From Rhinopithecus roxellana (taxonomy: Eukaryota; Chordata; Mammalia; Primates; Cercopithecidae): DNA of 64,000 bases. The translations under genes were made by a program, and so were the position numbers. Shown piece by piece: positions 20,757-31,740 of this stretch (position 1 is the first letter of the stretch; every line of letters begins with the position of its first letter). The notes beneath the pieces were generated by a model that searched no databases, was not told the DNA's origin, and was given only the letters and a program-made list of their open reading frames with translations. The stretch covers positions 49,511,176 to 49,575,175 of the forward strand of contig NC_044554.1 of NCBI RefSeq assembly GCF_007565055.1, given 5' to 3'.

Positions 20757-21740
20757 CCTTTATTGCATCACTAATTATTCATTCATTTATTCAGTAAACA
20801 TTTATTGAGCACCTACTATGTGCAGGACACTTTGTTAGGTGCTGGGGACATAATAATGAGCAAAGACAGGCATGATCTCAGCCCTTGGTGAGTTCAGGCC
20901 TTTGGAGGGTCTCCTAGGGGAGAAAAACACTAATCAAATAATGACAAATGTGAAACTGTAACTGTTACAGAAACCTCAAGAGAAAGGAATAGGATGCATC
21001 TGGTAGAGCCTGTACGTGGGAGATGTGACCTGTTTGGGGAGTTCAGGAGAGAGATATCCAAGCAGAGATCTGAACAATAAGTAGAAGTTAATTATGCAAA
21101 GTGGGAGGAGAGAACTATTCCATGCAAAAGGAGAAGTGTTTGCAAAACCCTGTGACAGCTGTGGGCACACTAGAGACCCAAAGGCAGGTAGGTGTAGCTG
21201 GCGTGTCAAGAGGGAGATTCCTCACCGGAGGCACAGGCTGAGGAAAGGCTGGACAGGTGGGTGCAGAGAAGTTGCAGAGCATATGAAAGGATTTCAACTT
21301 GATCCTGAGAGCAATGGGGAACCACTGCAGAGTTTTGGGTTGAAAAGAGGGGCATGAAGAGACTTGGGAATTTTGGAAGTGTCCCCCTAGGGGCAGTGTG
21401 GAGAGTCACAGGAGGGGTCAGTGCAGATGTGTGTAGGACAATTAAGAGGTTCTGGTAGAGCTCGAGGTGAAAGGGAGGAGATTTGTGGAAATGGACAAAA
21501 GGGGATCGATTAGAGAGCTTTGTAGGACATGAACTCGTCCACAGAAAGAGTAGGATAGAGAGAAAAAGAGACATCACAGGCCCATCCCAGCTTCTGGTTG
21601 GTACCTATGTGGAGCGTGGTACTCTCCACTGAAAAGTACACGTCTGGGATTGAGATTGTGTGTTTCATTCTGGACGTACTGAGAACAAGTAGGCGTACAA
21701 TGGGCAGTAGGATATCCAGGTCCAAGGCAGAGAACAGAAA
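20757..21740 (+). repeat. Ancient interspersed repeat, family not assigned
   Basis: Starts 'ttcatttattcagtaaacat' and 'tgagcacctactatgtgcag', followed by a long G/A-rich degenerate region. The pattern resembles old mammalian repeats (L2-like or relatives), but I cannot name the family without a library search. Confidence 0.45.
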
Positions 21741-22519
21741 ATTATACTGAAGATCCACATTTATGAGTCATCTGACTCCACATAGCAATTTGAAGCTGTT
21801 ATTGGCTGGAAAAAAAAAAATCACCTATCCTATCAAGTATTGCATGAGCAGTCGAGAGGGCTAGGATATGGGCTTTGCTGGATTCTAGCATTTTATGGAT
21901 AGGTGGAAGAGGGAGGTATGCACTTTCTGAGTAAAAGTCACCCTTACTCAGATGCAAGGCACATCTGCTCTTCCCCAGACCTCTGTGTCTCTGCCAGGGG
22001 TGAAGAAAGGATGCTTACTCCTCCCACTTCTCCTATACTGTGAGTGTAGGAGTGCTTTGCCCACAGTTGCTCGCTTGGAGACCACCAGAGCTAATTTTAA
22101 GTCCCTTTTATTAACCCCAGAATGTCACTCATGGGAAGTAGCCCTAAATTCCTAGCTCCCGCTAAACCTTGGGCCCTGGCTCGACTCCTGAAAACCGGTC
22201 CAGGGTGCCTTCAGAGCATGTAGGCCCTTTTCAGCAAGCAGTCCTCTTTTTTTGAGCACCCTCTCTCCTTCTTACTCTAACCTGGATCATCCCCGAGGAC
22301 ACATCTCCTCGGCACCCGCCGCCAAGTGGCAGGCAATGTTTTCCCCATAGCCCTGAATGTGGAACAGATATCTCTTTGAACTCTCATTGCTACATCCAGA
22401 CAATTCTCCCTCCCTCCTTCCTAAAATCCCCCAGTTTTGAATGTCATGTGATTAAACTACATAACTACTGCCCATCCTATATAGTCATCTGTTGCCCTGG
22501 GTCACACAACCTCATTACT

Positions 22520-22790
22520 TTCTCTTGCTCTATCGCCCAGGCTGGAGTGCAGTGGCGTGATCTCGGCTCACTGCAACCTCTACCTCTCGGTTCAAGTGAT
22601 TCTCCTGCCTCAGCTTTCCGAGTAGCTGGGATTACAGGTGTGCACCACCACACCCAACTAATTTTTGTATTTTTAGTAGAGACGGGGTTTCACCATATTG
22701 GTCAGGCTGGTCTCGAACTCCTGACCTCAAGTGATCTGCCTGCCTCGCTTCCCAAAGTGCTGACATTACAGGCATGATCCACGGTGCCTG
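22520..22790 (-). repeat. Alu SINE (antisense), 3' end truncated
   Basis: Begins at 'cttgctctatcgcccaggct' without a poly-T tail and ends '...cggtgcctggct'. The tail portion has been lost. Confidence 0.93.
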
Positions 22791-22886
22791 GCTGAAAGTA
22801 AAAATAAATGAATAAAAAGAAAAAAATAAATGAGTAAGCCTACATACCCAAACATGTAACTACTAGTGGTGTAACCACTATTTTTA

Positions 22887-22889
<3 letters not shown>

Positions 22890-22918
<29 letters not shown>

Positions 22919-22920
22919 AT
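22890..22920 (+). repeat. (TTTA)n microsatellite
   Basis: About seven ttta/ttat units immediately before an antisense Alu, probably derived from its tail. Confidence 0.9.
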
Positions 22921-23216
22921 TTTTTAATGGTTTTGAGATGGATTTTTGCTTTGTTGCCCAGGCTGGAGTGCAGTGGCATGATCTCGACTCAACTGCAACC
23001 TCCGCCTCCCGGGTTCAAGCGATTTTCCTGCCTTAGCCTCCCAAGTAGCTGGGATTACAGGCGCCCACCACGATGCCTGGTTAATTTTGGTATTTTTAGT
23101 AGAGACGAGGTTTCACCGTGTTGGCGAGGCTGGTCTCGAACTACTGATCTCAGATGATCCACCTGTCTCAGCCTCCCAAAGTGCTGGGATTACAGGCATG
23201 AGCCGCTGTGCCAGGC
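22921..23216 (-). repeat. Alu SINE (antisense)
   Basis: 'gagatggatttttgctttgt' through '...gagccgctgtgccaggcc', full length. Confidence 0.95.
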
Positions 23217-24093
23217 CTTAAAAATTATTAATGAGGTATTTTACTGTTCTGGCACTAACTCATGGGAATTTGGTGTGCAGTTTACACTTACAGCATGTCT
23301 CAAGTCGCACTAGTCTCATTGCAGGTGGTCAAAGGTTACACATTGCTGGTGGCTCCCACATTACATAGCAAGTTCTAAATAGACCCTGAGCCATCTCTTT
23401 ACAATCCTAATTTTAAGCCACACTTTCTCCAACCAGCTCCTTCTATTTTTCTAGTCATTCTTTTTTTGTGCTTCAACAATCCCTTGACCCACTGGGACCT
23501 ACCGTTCTTGTCCATACCAGCTCACATTTCCTGGACAATCATTAGAGTCACTCCCTTGCATCTGTCTCAACTTCCTGTGCCTCTTTCTCACCCTGTGGTG
23601 CTCACTTGGCAAAACCCCAGCCTGGGCTGAGTCCAATTCTACCAACTCCATGCCTGCACCCATGCAGCTCGGTGCCGCTAGAGAAAAACACACAGCCCTT
23701 CTGACAGATCTCGTTGTAAACTCCATGGCTGTGAGCTGCAGATGACAACTAACCATTCTATGTCCTGATAAACATACCAGTCTCGTTTTTCCATCCAGTC
23801 TCCTACTCTCTCGGAAGGCTGCTAGACCTTCTCCTCTCTCTCTACGTCTCCTTCCACATCCTCATGCATAGCTGATGCCTTGCTTCCTGTTGCAAGGAGA
23901 AAATTAAACAAGTTGAAAAAAAACCTTTCCTAGGCTCCACCTACATCGAATCAAACTAATTCCACATGCTCTCTGGCCTCATCTCCCAGCAATCATTTTG
24001 CCTCAGCCACAACGGCCTTGTTACTGTTCCTCCAATGTGTAAGGCACATTCCCATCTCAGGGCCTTGCATTTGCTAGTTTCTCTGCTGGGAAG

Positions 24094-24133
24094 GTTCTTC
24101 CACAGATCTGTATGTTCTTCCACAGATCTGTAT
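24094..24133 (+). repeat. Perfect 20-bp tandem duplication
   Basis: 'gttcttccacagatctgtat' occurs twice back to back (24094-24113 and 24114-24133), inside the L2 fragment. Confidence 0.95.
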
Positions 24134-24249
24134 GGATCACCCCATTATCTCCATTATAGCCTTCCTCACATGCTGACCTCTCAGTGAAGCCTCCCGTGAC
24201 CATCCAGTGTAGAATGACATATACCAGCCCTTTCATTATTATCCACCTG

Positions 24250-24573
24250 TTGTTTTTTTTTTCTTGTCTTTCTTTTTTCTTTTTTTTTGAGACAGGGTCT
24301 TGCTGTGTTGCCCAGGCTGGAGTGCAACGGCATAATCATAGCCCACTGCAGCCTCTACCTCCCAGGCCCAAGCGATCCTCCCATCTCAGCTTCCCAAGTA
24401 GCTGGGACCACAGGCATGTGCCACCAGGCCTGGCTAGTTTTCTTTTTCTTTTTGTAAAGACAAGGTCTCCATATGTTGCCCAGGCTGATCTTGAACACCT
24501 GAGCTCAAGCAATCCTCTCACCTCAGCCTCCCAAAGTGCTGGGATTACAGGCATGAGCCACCGTGCCTGGCTC
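24250..24573 (-). repeat. AluJ-like SINE (antisense) within L2
   Basis: Old, diverged Alu: 'gagacagggtcttgctgtgt', 'caatcctctcacctcagcct'. It splits the L2 element. Confidence 0.92.
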
Positions 24574-24996
24574 TTCCTTAATTTTTCTTCATAGCAATTA
24601 TCACCTTAAATATATCATTCCATCCTGGGTTTTGCCACCCCCCCAAACAATTCAGTCTCTTAATTGTTGTATTGCTGTTTCTTCCCCACCACTTCTCACT
24701 AGACTATAAGCCCCATGACAGCAGAAGTTTTGGACCATAGCACCTAGAGAAGTACTGACATAGAGTAGGTGCTCCCTAAATACTTGTAATATGGAATGAA
24801 TGAATGAATAATGAATAATGGAAAAAACTAACAAAAAAAGACAAAGAAGGAGCAGTCGGAAAGTCAAGAGGAGAACCAGGAAAGAGTGTTTGGAAATGAG
24901 GAAGTAACCATGAGTCCCTCACGAGGGTATGAAATACCCCTACTGTGCCACTTAAGGTTAGAAATGAACAAAATATGTTGACATGGAGGCTAAGGG

Positions 24997-25545
24997 TGTT
25001 ACAGGAAAGAGGTCCCAATCCAGACCCCAAAAGAGGGTTCTTGGATCTCACACAAGAAAGAATTCAGGGCGAGTCCATAGAGGAAAGTAAAAGCAAGTGT
25101 ATTAGGAAAATAAAGGAATAAAGAAAGGCTACTCCACACGCAGAGCAGCCCTGATAGCTGCTGGTTGCCCATTTTCATGTGTTTTTTTAAAATTATATGC
25201 TAAACAAGGGGTAGGTTATTCATATCTCCCCATTTTAGACCATAAGGTAACTTCCTGACATTGCCATGGCATTTGTAAACTATCATGGAGCTGGTGGGAG
25301 GGTAGCAGTGAAGACCGGAGGTTACTCTAGTGGCCATTTCGGTTTTGGCGGGTTTTAGTCAGCTTCTTTACTGCAACCTGTTTTATCAGCAAGATCTTTA
25401 TGACCTATGTCTTGTGCTAACCTTTTATCTCATCCTGTGACTTAGAATGCTATAACCGTCTGGGAACACAGCCCAGCAGGTCTTAGCCTTATTTTAACCA
25501 GCTCCTATTCAAGATGGAGTTGCTTTGGTTCAATCGCCTCAGACA
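24997..25545 (-). mobile_element. Solitary LTR, ERV1-type endogenous retrovirus remnant
   Basis: A 549-bp unit with TG...CA ends on either strand (TGTTACAGG at 24997; CTCAGACA ending 25545). Read on the - strand it has typical U3-R-U5 order: U3, then a decayed polyadenylation region near 25099-25110 (AATACA where AATAAA is expected), then a short U5 ending CCTGTAACA. No internal gag, pol or env sequence lies next to it, so it is a solo LTR. The exact family is not assigned. Short flanks (aggg/gggg) may be a 4-bp target duplication. Confidence 0.7.
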
Positions 25546-26220
25546 GGGGAGTCCCCTGTGTGAGCTGCTTCAGTAGAGTGAAGATGCCAGATTGGGTGAG
25601 TTGAGGAGTGCAGAGAAGTGAGGAAATGGAGAAGATGAGTGTTGGCAGCTCTTTCAAGAATTTTGACGGTGAGAGAAACTAGAAATCCAGGAAGAGAAAG
25701 ATCAAGGGGCAAATTCCAGCTCCCACCTTAGAAGGAAGACATTGCTTGCATTCCTTGGCCCTGCCCCCAACACGGTTTTCCACCATCAGTAATAAAATTC
25801 GGCCTTGACTACCACTAGCCACCTCATGCATATACATGAACAAAGAAGTTGGAAAGGAAATTTTTCTTTAAGTTAAAGACAGAAACACACCCATCACGTG
25901 GCATTCAAAATTTCCAGTGTCCTTTGGACTTTCCTGCCCATGTAGGTCCTCTGGCAGGATAACTGTGATTGATTGATTCAGTGAGTGAACAGCTTTCAAG
26001 TAGATCCCCACCCAGGAGAGTAATGCGTTGTCCCTATTAGCTAATCACCGTCACAAAACCTTAACCAAACAGTGGTCTGAACCTACACACTAGGATTACA
26101 TAGCCATTCTTAAATGAGCTCTGAACCGCTAAGTTAGAAAGAACAACGGCTTTTCTTTTTCTTTTCATTTTATTGTGGTTGGTAAGAATGCTTATGAGGA
26201 GATCCACACTCTTAAAACTA

Positions 26221-26519
26221 TTTTTTTTTTTTTTTTCGAGATGGAGTCTCAGTCTGTCGCCCAGGCTGGAGTGCAGTGGTGCGATCTCAGCTCACTGCGA
26301 CCTCCGCCTCCAGGGTTCAAGCAATTCTCTTGCGTCAGCCTCCTCAGTAGCTGGGAATACAGGTGTGCGCCACCATGCCTGGCTAATTTTTGTATTTTTA
26401 GTAGAGACAGGGTTTCACCATGTTGGCCAGGCTGGTCTCGAACTCCTGACCTCAAATGATCCATCCGCCTCGGCCTCCCAAAGTGCTGGGATTACAGGTG
26501 TGAGCCACTGCACCTGGCC
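26221..26519 (-). repeat. Alu SINE (antisense)
   Basis: Poly-T 26221-26236, 'gagatggagtctcagtctgt' to '...cactgcacctggcc'. Confidence 0.95.
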
Positions 26520-26828
26520 AAAACATTTTTTTAACTCGTTTTATCCGCAAGGAGTTGAACAGTCTCCATGAGCAAAAAGATTGTGAGGCCTGGGCTTATT
26601 TCAACAGGGCTTAATGTTATAATAAAAATCATAGAAAAATAATATAACATAGCTTTAGAGATGCATCATAGGATAGGGAGAAGAATGTTAGACTAAGAAT
26701 TAGAAGACCTGAATTTTGGTTGCAGTTCAGCCACTTAGTAACTCAGCCACTTACTAACTGTGTGACTGTAAAAATCTGACAGGTGGATTTTCCTTGTCTG
26801 TGGAAGTGCAGCAAGGAACTTGATTTCT

Positions 26829-26837
26829 TTTCTTTCT

Positions 26838-26869
<32 letters not shown>

Positions 26870-27150
26870 GAGATGGAGTCTTGCTCTGTCACCCAGCCTG
26901 GAGTGCAGTGGCGCAATCTTGGCTCATTGCAAGCTCCGCCTCTTGGGTTCACGCCATTCTCCTGCCTCAGCCTCCTAAGTAGCCGGGACTACAGGTGTCC
27001 GCCACCACACCTGGCCAATGTTTTATATTTTTAGTAGAGACGGGGTTTCACCGTGTTAGCCAGGATGGTCTCGATCTCCTGACCTTGTGATCCGCCCGCC
27101 TCGGCCTCCCAAAGTGCTGGGATTACAGGCATAAGCCACTGCACCCGGCC
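26829..27150 (-). repeat. AluY-like SINE (antisense), 16-bp target duplication
   Basis: Flanks 'aaggaacttgatttct' at 26813-26828 and 27151-27166 are identical. The tail is a run of about 29 T. Confidence 0.95.
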
Positions 27151-28516
27151 AAGGAACTTGATTTCTAAGTACTCACCCAGTTTTAACACTCAGTCATCTG
27201 TAACTAATGCCCTATATATCCACCACTCTTTCATTGTCAGGAAAATGCCTTCACTGTTTTTTCTCTGGACTTGATTGTCTCACTTAAATAAGGACATAGC
27301 CAACTGAAGCTACAACTACCCATTATGTATTAAACACACTGTTTAGGAACAGGACCAGTTGCAGGAAAGGATAAAAGGTTTCGGGTAGTTAGACTTCGTA
27401 GCTGAAACAGATCTCCGCCCAAACAAGTGTTTGCAAGAGGAATCCAAGCTGAGGTTGCAGGATATTCCAAAAGCTAGCGAAGGAAAAGAATTGGGGAACC
27501 CAGAAGGAAAATATATCCAGGAATCTGAGAGGTAGGCTGTCAGCTGTGCCTGGTGATAGGGAAGTCTGACAGGTAGTAATAGAGCCTCAACCATCAGGCT
27601 GTGGTTTAGAGGCAGAAGCTGGGGAGGATGGCTTATAGGCGTAAAGCAGGAGCTCTCTCCTAGAGGAGTGTGCATCAAGGTGAGGGCTAAGGGGTCTCAG
27701 CAGGGGAGACAGGGAGGCTCCAGAGGTGTGATATGACATCCGCTGCCCCTCTCGCCTGAGTTCATAAGTACTAGACAGGCAGCCACGGGAGACATCAGGA
27801 CAAGCCTTCCAGTTCCGGTTCTCATTGGTTCCCCATGGAGGAAGGAGCATAAAACTGGCAGATAGGCCTACTGAGGCTGGAACAAACAACTGCCTTGTAT
27901 TCCATATTTGATCTTCCCCTCTCTTTGTCAATGCTCTGGGATTTGCTTGAGCTCTAAAGATCCCATCTGGTTCCTCTCTCTGGGATTGATGAACTCCATT
28001 TTTTACTGCCCACCTGACCTCTGACTCATGGTTGCCCAGACTCTATGCCCTGCCTCCTTGGTCCTGGCATCCTGCCTGGTCGCTGCTGCTTGTGGCCTGG
28101 TCATGGCAAGGACGCCTCGAGGCGCACGGTGTGCTTTGGGCCTGACCAGGAAGCAGCAGGAAAGCGCTGACATTCTTCCAGGCTCTCTGGCAGATATGCA
28201 GGATCCCTGGCTTGACCTTTCTCATCAGAGTGTTTGGATGGAACCCCTAAATCTGCAGTAGGGGTTGCAGGCTTTCCCACAAACCTGCTTCCCAAAGAAA
28301 ACACAGGGCAAATGCATCCCCTTGGTCACCTGAAGCATAGGCTCTGTGACAGTCACCAAAGAAGCAGTTGTCTGGGCACTCTCTTCTGCTGAATCCTACG
28401 GAATGTGATTTGGGGACGTTGACCTGCCCATGCAGGAGGGCTTTGACTCATGGAGACCTGTGGACTGCACCAAGGAGAATGTGCCTGCCACCTTTGCCCA
28501 TGCTGGTAGGCTTTCT

Positions 28517-29142
28517 TTTTCTTTCTTTCTTTTTTCTTTTTTTTTGAGACAGAGTCTTGCTCTGTTACCCAGGCTGGAGTGTAGTGGCGTGACCTCGGCT
28601 CACTACAACCTCCGCCTCCTGGGTTCAAGCAATTCTTCTGCCTCAGCCTCCTGAGTAGCTGGGATTAAAGGTATGCACCACCACACCCGGCTAATTTTTT
28701 TTTTTTTTTTTTTTTTGAGACGGAGTCTCGCTCTGTCTCCCAGGCTGGAGTGCAGTGGCCAGATCTCAGCTCACTGCAAGCTCTGCTCCCGGGTTTACGC
28801 CATTCTCTCGCCTCAGCCTCCCGAGTAGCTGGGACTACAGGCGCCCGCCACCTCGCCCGGCTAATTTTTTGTATTTTTTTTTAGTAGAGACGGGATTTCA
28901 CCGTGTTAGCCAGGATGGTCTCGATCTCCTGACCTCGTGATCCGCCCGTCTCGGCCTCCCAAAGTGCTGGGATTACAGGCTTGAGCCACTGCGCCCAGCA
29001 TACCCGGCTAATTTTTGTATTTTTAGTAGAGACGGGGTTTCACCATGTTGGTCAGGCTGGTCTCAAACTCCTGACCTTGTGATCCGCCGGCCTTGGCCTC
29101 TCAAAGTACTGGAATTATAGGCGTGAGCTACCGCCCTTGGCG
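28517..29142 (-). repeat. Outer Alu (antisense), split by a younger Alu
   Basis: Tail and second monomer at 28517-28699 and first monomer at 29002-29142 form one Alu interrupted by the element at 28700-29001. Confidence 0.93.
28700..29001 (-). repeat. Inner young AluYR-like SINE, nested
   Basis: Near-consensus with 'cagtggccagatctcagctc' and 'ggcttgagccactgcgccc'. The target duplication 'acccggctaattttt' occurs at 28685-28699 and 29002-29016, inside the outer Alu. Confidence 0.93.
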
Positions 29143-29707
29143 ATAAGCTTTCTTATCTAACTAAAAATGGGAGTGAGCTCACCTTAGATCCCCAATATTT
29201 TACAAGATTTCAAACTTTATCTAAAAGTCAAATGAGCATGACCTGTGCTGGTCTATCTTTCATAGTGTCCAACAGATCAGAGATTGGTAATGTGAGGCCT
29301 ATTTGTCTCTACCACCAACACTGAAACCACAGAACCTCTGCCATGGACCCTCTCATCCTCTATAACTGGCTGAGCCATCCTTCCTCAGCAAACTTGCTGT
29401 GCCCCAGCACAATGGCCAGGACCCTCATCTGTTGATTACTCCGGAACCCAGCTGGGGATGGCAGGTAGGGGTCGGGGAGAGAACTATATCGACCACTAGG
29501 ACAGATTCTGTGGCCACTTTCTACTCTGTGGGAATACAGCTTACACACTACAAACACCTGCACTCATCCATTACTTACCTCCGAGTCTGCCCCTGTGTAT
29601 GAATGGGGTCCCTTGTCAGCAACCTAATGCCCCTAAACCCCACTCTTGGTCCCCCTGTTGACTGAGTGTTTAGGAAATCACTCTGATTTTAAAGAAAATA
29701 GACCTCA

Positions 29708-30000
29708 GGCTGGGTGCAGTGGCTCATGCCTGTAATCCCAGCACTTTGGGAGGCTGAGGCAGGCGGATCACCAGAGATCAGGAGTTTGACACCAGCCTGG
29801 TCAACATGGTGAAACCCCATCCTACTAAAAACACAAAAATTAGCCAGGTAGGTGCCTGTAGTCCCAGCTACTCTAGAAGCTAAGGCAGTAGAATTGCTTG
29901 AACTTGGGAGGCGGAGGTTGCAGTGACCCGAGATCTCACCACTGCACTCCAGCCTGGGTGATAGAGCAAGACTCCATCTCAAAAAAAAAAAAAAAAAAAA
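29708..30000 (+). repeat. Alu SINE (sense)
   Basis: Head 'ggctgggtgcagtggctcat' and a 20-A tail to 30000. Decayed flanks 'aatagacctca' and 'atatagacctct'. Confidence 0.95.
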
Positions 30001-30418
30001 GAGAATATAGACCTCTGTTACTGACCCTTGTGATTTCCACCCAGTCCCCAAAACTGTTCTTACAAGTTCTCCAGCATCAGTACTCTCACTTCTGACCTTT
30101 AGCAAATAGGGTATTTGAGAACCACTAGGAGCGCCCCAAAGCTGACTGATCTTCAGGGCTGCCTGAAGATAGAGACTCTGACACCATACAAGGACATTGA
30201 TAAGTAGGGACTAAGACACTTATCATCAGTATTTTATGAAAGCACCAAAGAGTTATTGCTACAAATCACTCTGAAGAAAGATCATTGCTTTTCCATTTCA
30301 AAATTCAGAAATGTAGATAGATGTATTCCTCTCTTCAGCTTATGGTCCCACCTTAATTAAAGAAAGACAAGCATGAAAGAATGTGTATCCACTTAAATGT
30401 CCTGAGCTGAGTAAGTTT

Positions 30419-30426
<8 letters not shown>

Positions 30427-30458
<32 letters not shown>

Positions 30459-30750
30459 AGACGGAGTCTCGCTCTGTCGCCCGGCTGGACTGCAGTCTGC
30501 AGTGGCCGGATCTCAGCTCACTGCAAGCTCCGCCTCCCGGGTTTACGCCATTCTCCTGCCTCAGCCTCCCAAGTAGCTGGGACTACAGGCGCCCGCCATC
30601 TCGCCCGGCTAGTTTTTTTTTTGTATTTTTTTAGTAGAGACGGGGTTTCACCATGTTAGCCAGGATAGTCTCAAACTCCTGACCTCGTGATCCGCCCGTC
30701 TCGGCCTCCCAAAGTGCTGGGATTACAGGCTTGAGCCACCGCGCCCGGCC
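30427..30750 (-). repeat. Young AluYR-like SINE (antisense)
   Basis: A T-run of about 37 starting at 30421, 'agtggccggatctcagctca' and 'cttgagccaccgcgcccggc'. Target duplication 'aagtttaatttttt' at 30413-30426 and 30751-30764. A short 'tgcagtc' duplication sits near 30491-30503. Confidence 0.93.
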
Positions 30751-30847
30751 AAGTTTAATTTTTTTAAGTGAACAAATAAAGCACTTTCTCCAACATCCGG
30801 AATGGATTTTCCATCTGAGGAGCTGAGTTTAAATGCCAGCTCTTTTG

Positions 30848-30985
30848 GCCAGGTGCAGTGGCTCACGCCCATAATTCAGGGACTTTAGGATCCCACGGTA
30901 GGAAGATTGCTTGAGGCCAGGAGTTCAAGATCAGCCTGGGCAATACAGTGAGACCCCCATCTACAAAAATAAAAAGTTCAAAAAT
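30848..30985 (+). repeat. Left-arm Alu fragment (AluJ-like)
   Basis: 'ggccaggtgcagtggctcac' through 'aaaaattagccgag', then directly abuts another Alu. Only the first monomer is present. Confidence 0.88.
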
Positions 30986-30986
30986 T

Positions 30987-31320
30987 AGCCGAGTAGGCCA
31001 GGTGTGGTGGCTCATGCCTATAATCCCAGCCCTTTGGGAGGCCAAGGCGGGTAGATCGCTTGAGGCCAGGAGTTCTAGGCCAGCCTGGGCAACATGGTGA
31101 AATCCCATGTCTACTAAAATATGCACATACAAAAAATTAGCCGAGTGTTGGGGCACATGCCTGTAGTCCCATCAACTTAGGAGGCTGAGGCAGAAGGATC
31201 ACTTGAGCCCAGGAGCTCCAGGCTGCAGTGAGCTATGATCACGCCATTGCTCTCTGGCCTGGTGAGCGTGAAACCCTGTCTCAAAAACAAAAGAAAACAA
31301 AACAAAACACACACACACAA
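30987..31320 (+). repeat. AluJ-like SINE (sense)
   Basis: Old dimeric Alu with 'gagctatgatcacgccattg' and a tail of aaaac units ending in a short (CA)n. Confidence 0.92.
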
Positions 31321-31544
31321 AAGGTGCTAGCTCTTTCTCTTTCCAACTGGGAAATCTTAGGGAAAAGGAAGTTAACTGAATTCTCAGTCCTAGTTCTCTC
31401 AACTGCAAGGCAGAAAGAGTATCTTTCTTAGAGGTTTGTAAGAATAGACTGAAAACTCTATTCTTTAAATCAATTGTAAATTGATATTTGCACTTTAAAG
31501 TGCGTTTTATTTTTTTCTCTATCTCTCTCATTCTGACTCTCAAT

Positions 31545-31740
31545 AGATGATCTCGCCTCCTACTTGTCAGAGAAAGTAGATGACGTCAGACGGGAATCCC
31601 TCGTTCTCCCGACACCAAACATGCAGCCCACTGGCATCTTCCCTGCTGCTGGAAGAAGAGCTGGACTCCTCCCATATAGTCTTATCCCCCTCCCTGAGCT
31701 CTGCTCCCATCTCTTGAGGTGGTTTTAGGAATTTACATTC
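31545..31740 (+). repeat. Possible non-LTR retrotransposon ORF remnant (L2/CR1-like)
   Basis: One frame reads DDLASYLSEKVDDVRRES for the first part, a pattern like the segment upstream of reverse transcriptase in L2/CR1-type LINEs. It decays soon after. Tentative. Confidence 0.4.

Larger units (their letters stand above)
23990..24815 (+). repeat. L2 LINE 3' end, split by an Alu
   Basis: Both halves match the L2 3' region as I know it: 'ctcagtgaagcctcccgtga' before the Alu, then 'ttcttcatagcaattatcac', 'actagactataagccccatg' and 'agtaggtgctccctaaatac', ending in gaatgaatgaat after it. Confidence 0.75.

Noticed and set aside
21094..21357. 87-codon ORF MQSGRRELFHAKGEVFAKPC
   Set aside because: Lies within an ancient interspersed repeat and has no domain or conservation evidence.
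28028..28261. 77-codon ORF MVAQTLCPASLVLASCLVAA with a hydrophobic, signal-peptide-like start
   Set aside because: No homology recognised, no promoter or poly(A) signal, no supporting exons; length is expected by chance.
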